Assembly: GCA_000773965.1 (NCBI GenBank)
Contig: JRUP01000006.1
Coordinates: 228,683-292,682 of the forward strand
Reading direction: 5' to 3'
Origin: Enterobacter cancerogenus
Lineage (GTDB): Bacteria > Pseudomonadota > Gammaproteobacteria > Enterobacterales > Enterobacteriaceae
Length of the DNA: 64,000 bases
Shown here: positions 62,651-64,000 of the stretch, one piece after another
Position numbering within the stretch: position 1 is the stretch's first letter
Layout of the letters: each line of letters begins with the position of its first letter
Made by a program: the position numbers and the translations under genes
The notes under the pieces: model-generated
Told to the model about the DNA's origin: nothing
Databases searched by the model: none
Seen by the model: only the letters and a program-made list of their open reading frames with translations

Positions 62651-64000
62651 ATGAGTGTCGTTATTGCCCTCGCTGCGCTTGGGTTGCTGATGTTAGCCGC
62701 CTATCGCGGCTATAGCGTAATTTTGTTCGCCCCGATTGCCGCGCTGTTAGCGGTGCTGTTAACCGAACCGGCTGCGGTCGCGCCGGTGTTTAGCGGTCTG
62801 TTTATGGAAAAGATGGTGGGCTTTGTGAAGCTCTACTTCCCGGTGTTTCTGCTGGGTGCCATCTTTGGCAAGTTGATTGAGCTATCCGGCTTCTCACGCT
62901 CGATCGTCACGGCGGCCATTGCGCTGCTGGGGCGTCGCCATGCCATCCCGGTAATTGTACTGGTGTGCGCACTGCTGACGTACGGCGGCGTGTCGCTGTT
63001 TGTGGTGGCCTTTGCCGTTTATCCGTTTGCCGCAGAACTGTTTCGTCAGAGCAATATTCCCAAACGTTTGATCCCGGCCACGGTGGCCCTCGGTGCGTTC
63101 TCCTTCACCATGGATGCACTGCCCGGCACGCCGCAAATCCAGAACATCATTCCCGGTAGTTTCTTCGGCACTAACGCCTGGGCAGCGCCGTGGCTGGGAT
63201 TGATCGGATCGTTGTTTATTATCGTGGTGGGCTTGCTGTGGCTGGATCGGCAACGCCGTCGGGCACAGGCCAACCAGGAACCCTATGGCACTAACCTGAA
63301 GAATGAGCCAGAAACGGCGGAAGATGTTCGTTTGCCGCATCCGCTGATCGCCATTCTGCCGCTAATTCTGGTCGGGGTGCTCAATCTCTGCTTCACCTGG
63401 TGGATCCCGTCGTGGTACGGCGCGCAGAGCAGCGTAACGCTACCGGGAAATCCCACGCCGATTCTCACCGATATTAAGAAAACCACCGCGATTTGGGCAG
63501 TACAGGCGGCGCTGCTCAGCGGCATTCTGGTGGTGCTGATTTTTGGCTGGCGCAACATTCGTGGTCGTCTGGCAGAAGGCAGTCGTACGGCGGTCGCCGG
63601 TGCGTTACTGGCGGCGATGAATACCGCTTCCGAGTACGGTTTTGGTGCGGTAATCGCTGCGTTGCCGGGCTTTGTCGTGCTGTCTGGCGTGCTGCAGGCG
63701 ATTCCCAACCCGCTGCTCAATGAAGCGATCAGTATTACCGTGCTGGCGGGGATCACCGGTTCGGCATCGGGCGGGATGAGTATTGCGCTGGCAGCGATGG
63801 CAGAACACTTCGTGCAGGCGGCGCAGGCCACGGGGATTCCGATGGAAGTGCTGCACCGCGTGGCGGCGATGGCCAGCGGCGGGATGGACACACTGCCGCA
63901 CAACGGCGCAGTGATCACCTTGCTGGCGATCACGGGGTTAACGCATAAAGAAGCGTATGGTGGCATCTTCGCCATCACCATTATCAAAAGTCTGGCCGTG
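62651..64000 (+). CDS. GntP family permease, cut by the window end
   Basis: The first 450 codons of a membrane protein with about twelve spans, open to the last base. It starts MSVVIALAALGLLMLAAYRG after AAGGAAG. GntP-type features: FPVFLLGAIFGKLIELSGFS, FTMDALPGTPQIQNIIPGSF, TAVAGALLAAMNTASEYGFG, GGMDTLPHNGAVITLLAITG. The family moves organic anions (gluconate, hydroxybutyrate-like acids) with protons. Fourth gene of the operon, 66 bases after the thiolase, so it likely imports acetoacetate or a related short-chain hydroxy/oxo acid. Confidence 0.9.
   Translation, partial: MSVVIALAALGLLMLAAYRGYSVILFAPIAALLAVLLTEPAAVAPVFSGLFMEKMVGFVKLYFPVFLLGAIFGKLIELSGFSRSIVTAAIALLGRRHAIPVIVLVCALLTYGGVSLFVVAFAVYPFAAELFRQSNIPKRLIPATVALGAFSFTMDALPGTPQIQNIIPGSFFGTNAWAAPWLGLIGSLFIIVVGLLWLDRQRRRAQANQEPYGTNLKNEPETAEDVRLPHPLIAILPLILVGVLNLCFTWWIPSWYGAQSSVTLPGNPTPILTDIKKTTAIWAVQAALLSGILVVLIFGWRNIRGRLAEGSRTAVAGALLAAMNTASEYGFGAVIAALPGFVVLSGVLQAIPNPLLNEAISITVLAGITGSASGGMSIALAAMAEHFVQAAQATGIPMEVLHRVAAMASGGMDTLPHNGAVITLLAITGLTHKEAYGGIFAITIIKSLAV

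Noticed and set aside
63283-63987. 234-codon frame antisense to the permease
   Set aside because: Opposite strand of an evident GntP-type coding sequence with operon context.

Overview
The window looks like DNA of a plant- or environment-associated enterobacterium of the Pantoea/Erwinia type. The basis is family-level resemblance: gammaproteobacterial versions of the regulators, a treZ-treY-glgX trehalose block, bgl-type antitermination, ProP, enterobacterial chaperone-usher fimbriae and E. coli-like sigma-28 and LexA sites. No rRNA, tRNA, CRISPR array or intact insertion sequence was seen. Several genes are extra copies of functions that normally sit elsewhere on a main chromosome (methionine aminopeptidase, signal peptidase I, a ClpP-like protease, MsrA, an orphan fliD). 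The stretch is therefore either accessory chromosome or a large second replicon; that is inference.

1-9,500: a decayed, gene-poor region. It holds two 30-residue membrane peptides, a possible small RNA with a strong terminator, and a wrecked umuDC operon that still has a near-perfect LexA box. It also holds a BOF-fold periplasmic protein, a cytochrome c remnant, an SDR/GlxA/MAPEG group, and a TetR regulator with its DUF1348 target. A second, ruined TetR copy carries a duplicated operator. Two stress genes of the yciG and yciE types lie among hairpins and a repeated TAAGCGAAGCG motif. 9,500-24,200: a chemoreceptor with a sigma-28 promoter, LysR/LysE exporter, lipoprotein, LysR, msrA, map with a ParD-like partner, a GAF-GGDEF-EAL protein, several small stress-like proteins, a second signal peptidase, a RcsB-like regulator and a YoaK-type membrane protein.

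24,200-35,760: a beta-glucoside locus (bglF-bglA with convergent bglG, each behind its own antiterminator/terminator), orphan fliD with a strong sigma-28 promoter, a ClpP paralogue, an ArsR-SRPBCC pair, a YbjJ-type MFS exporter, a second chemoreceptor and a HigBA-like toxin-antitoxin pair. 35,770-43,850: an osmoprotection block (treZ-treY-glgX operon and proP). 44,180-51,700: an IclR-controlled catabolic cluster. It has an MFS transporter, then divergently iclR and an operon of RraA-like aldolase, D-2-hydroxyacid dehydrogenase, SMP-30 lactonase and a second MFS transporter. The two promoters carry the same operator. 51,730-58,335: a six-gene fimbrial operon led by a cysteine-rich LuxR-type regulator. 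58,980-64,000: a LysR gene divergent from a short-chain acyl-CoA operon (CoA transferase A and B, thiolase, GntP-family permease cut by the window end).

Together the genes suggest a surface-living, motile cell that takes up plant beta-glucosides and sugar-acid-like compounds, makes trehalose from glycogen-like glucans, adheres by fimbriae and degrades ketone-body-like acids. The most promising leads are the IclR cluster with its shared operator, the Cys-cluster fimbrial regulator, the scattered sigma-28 promoters, the ParD-Map pair, and the small-protein/small-RNA region at the left edge.
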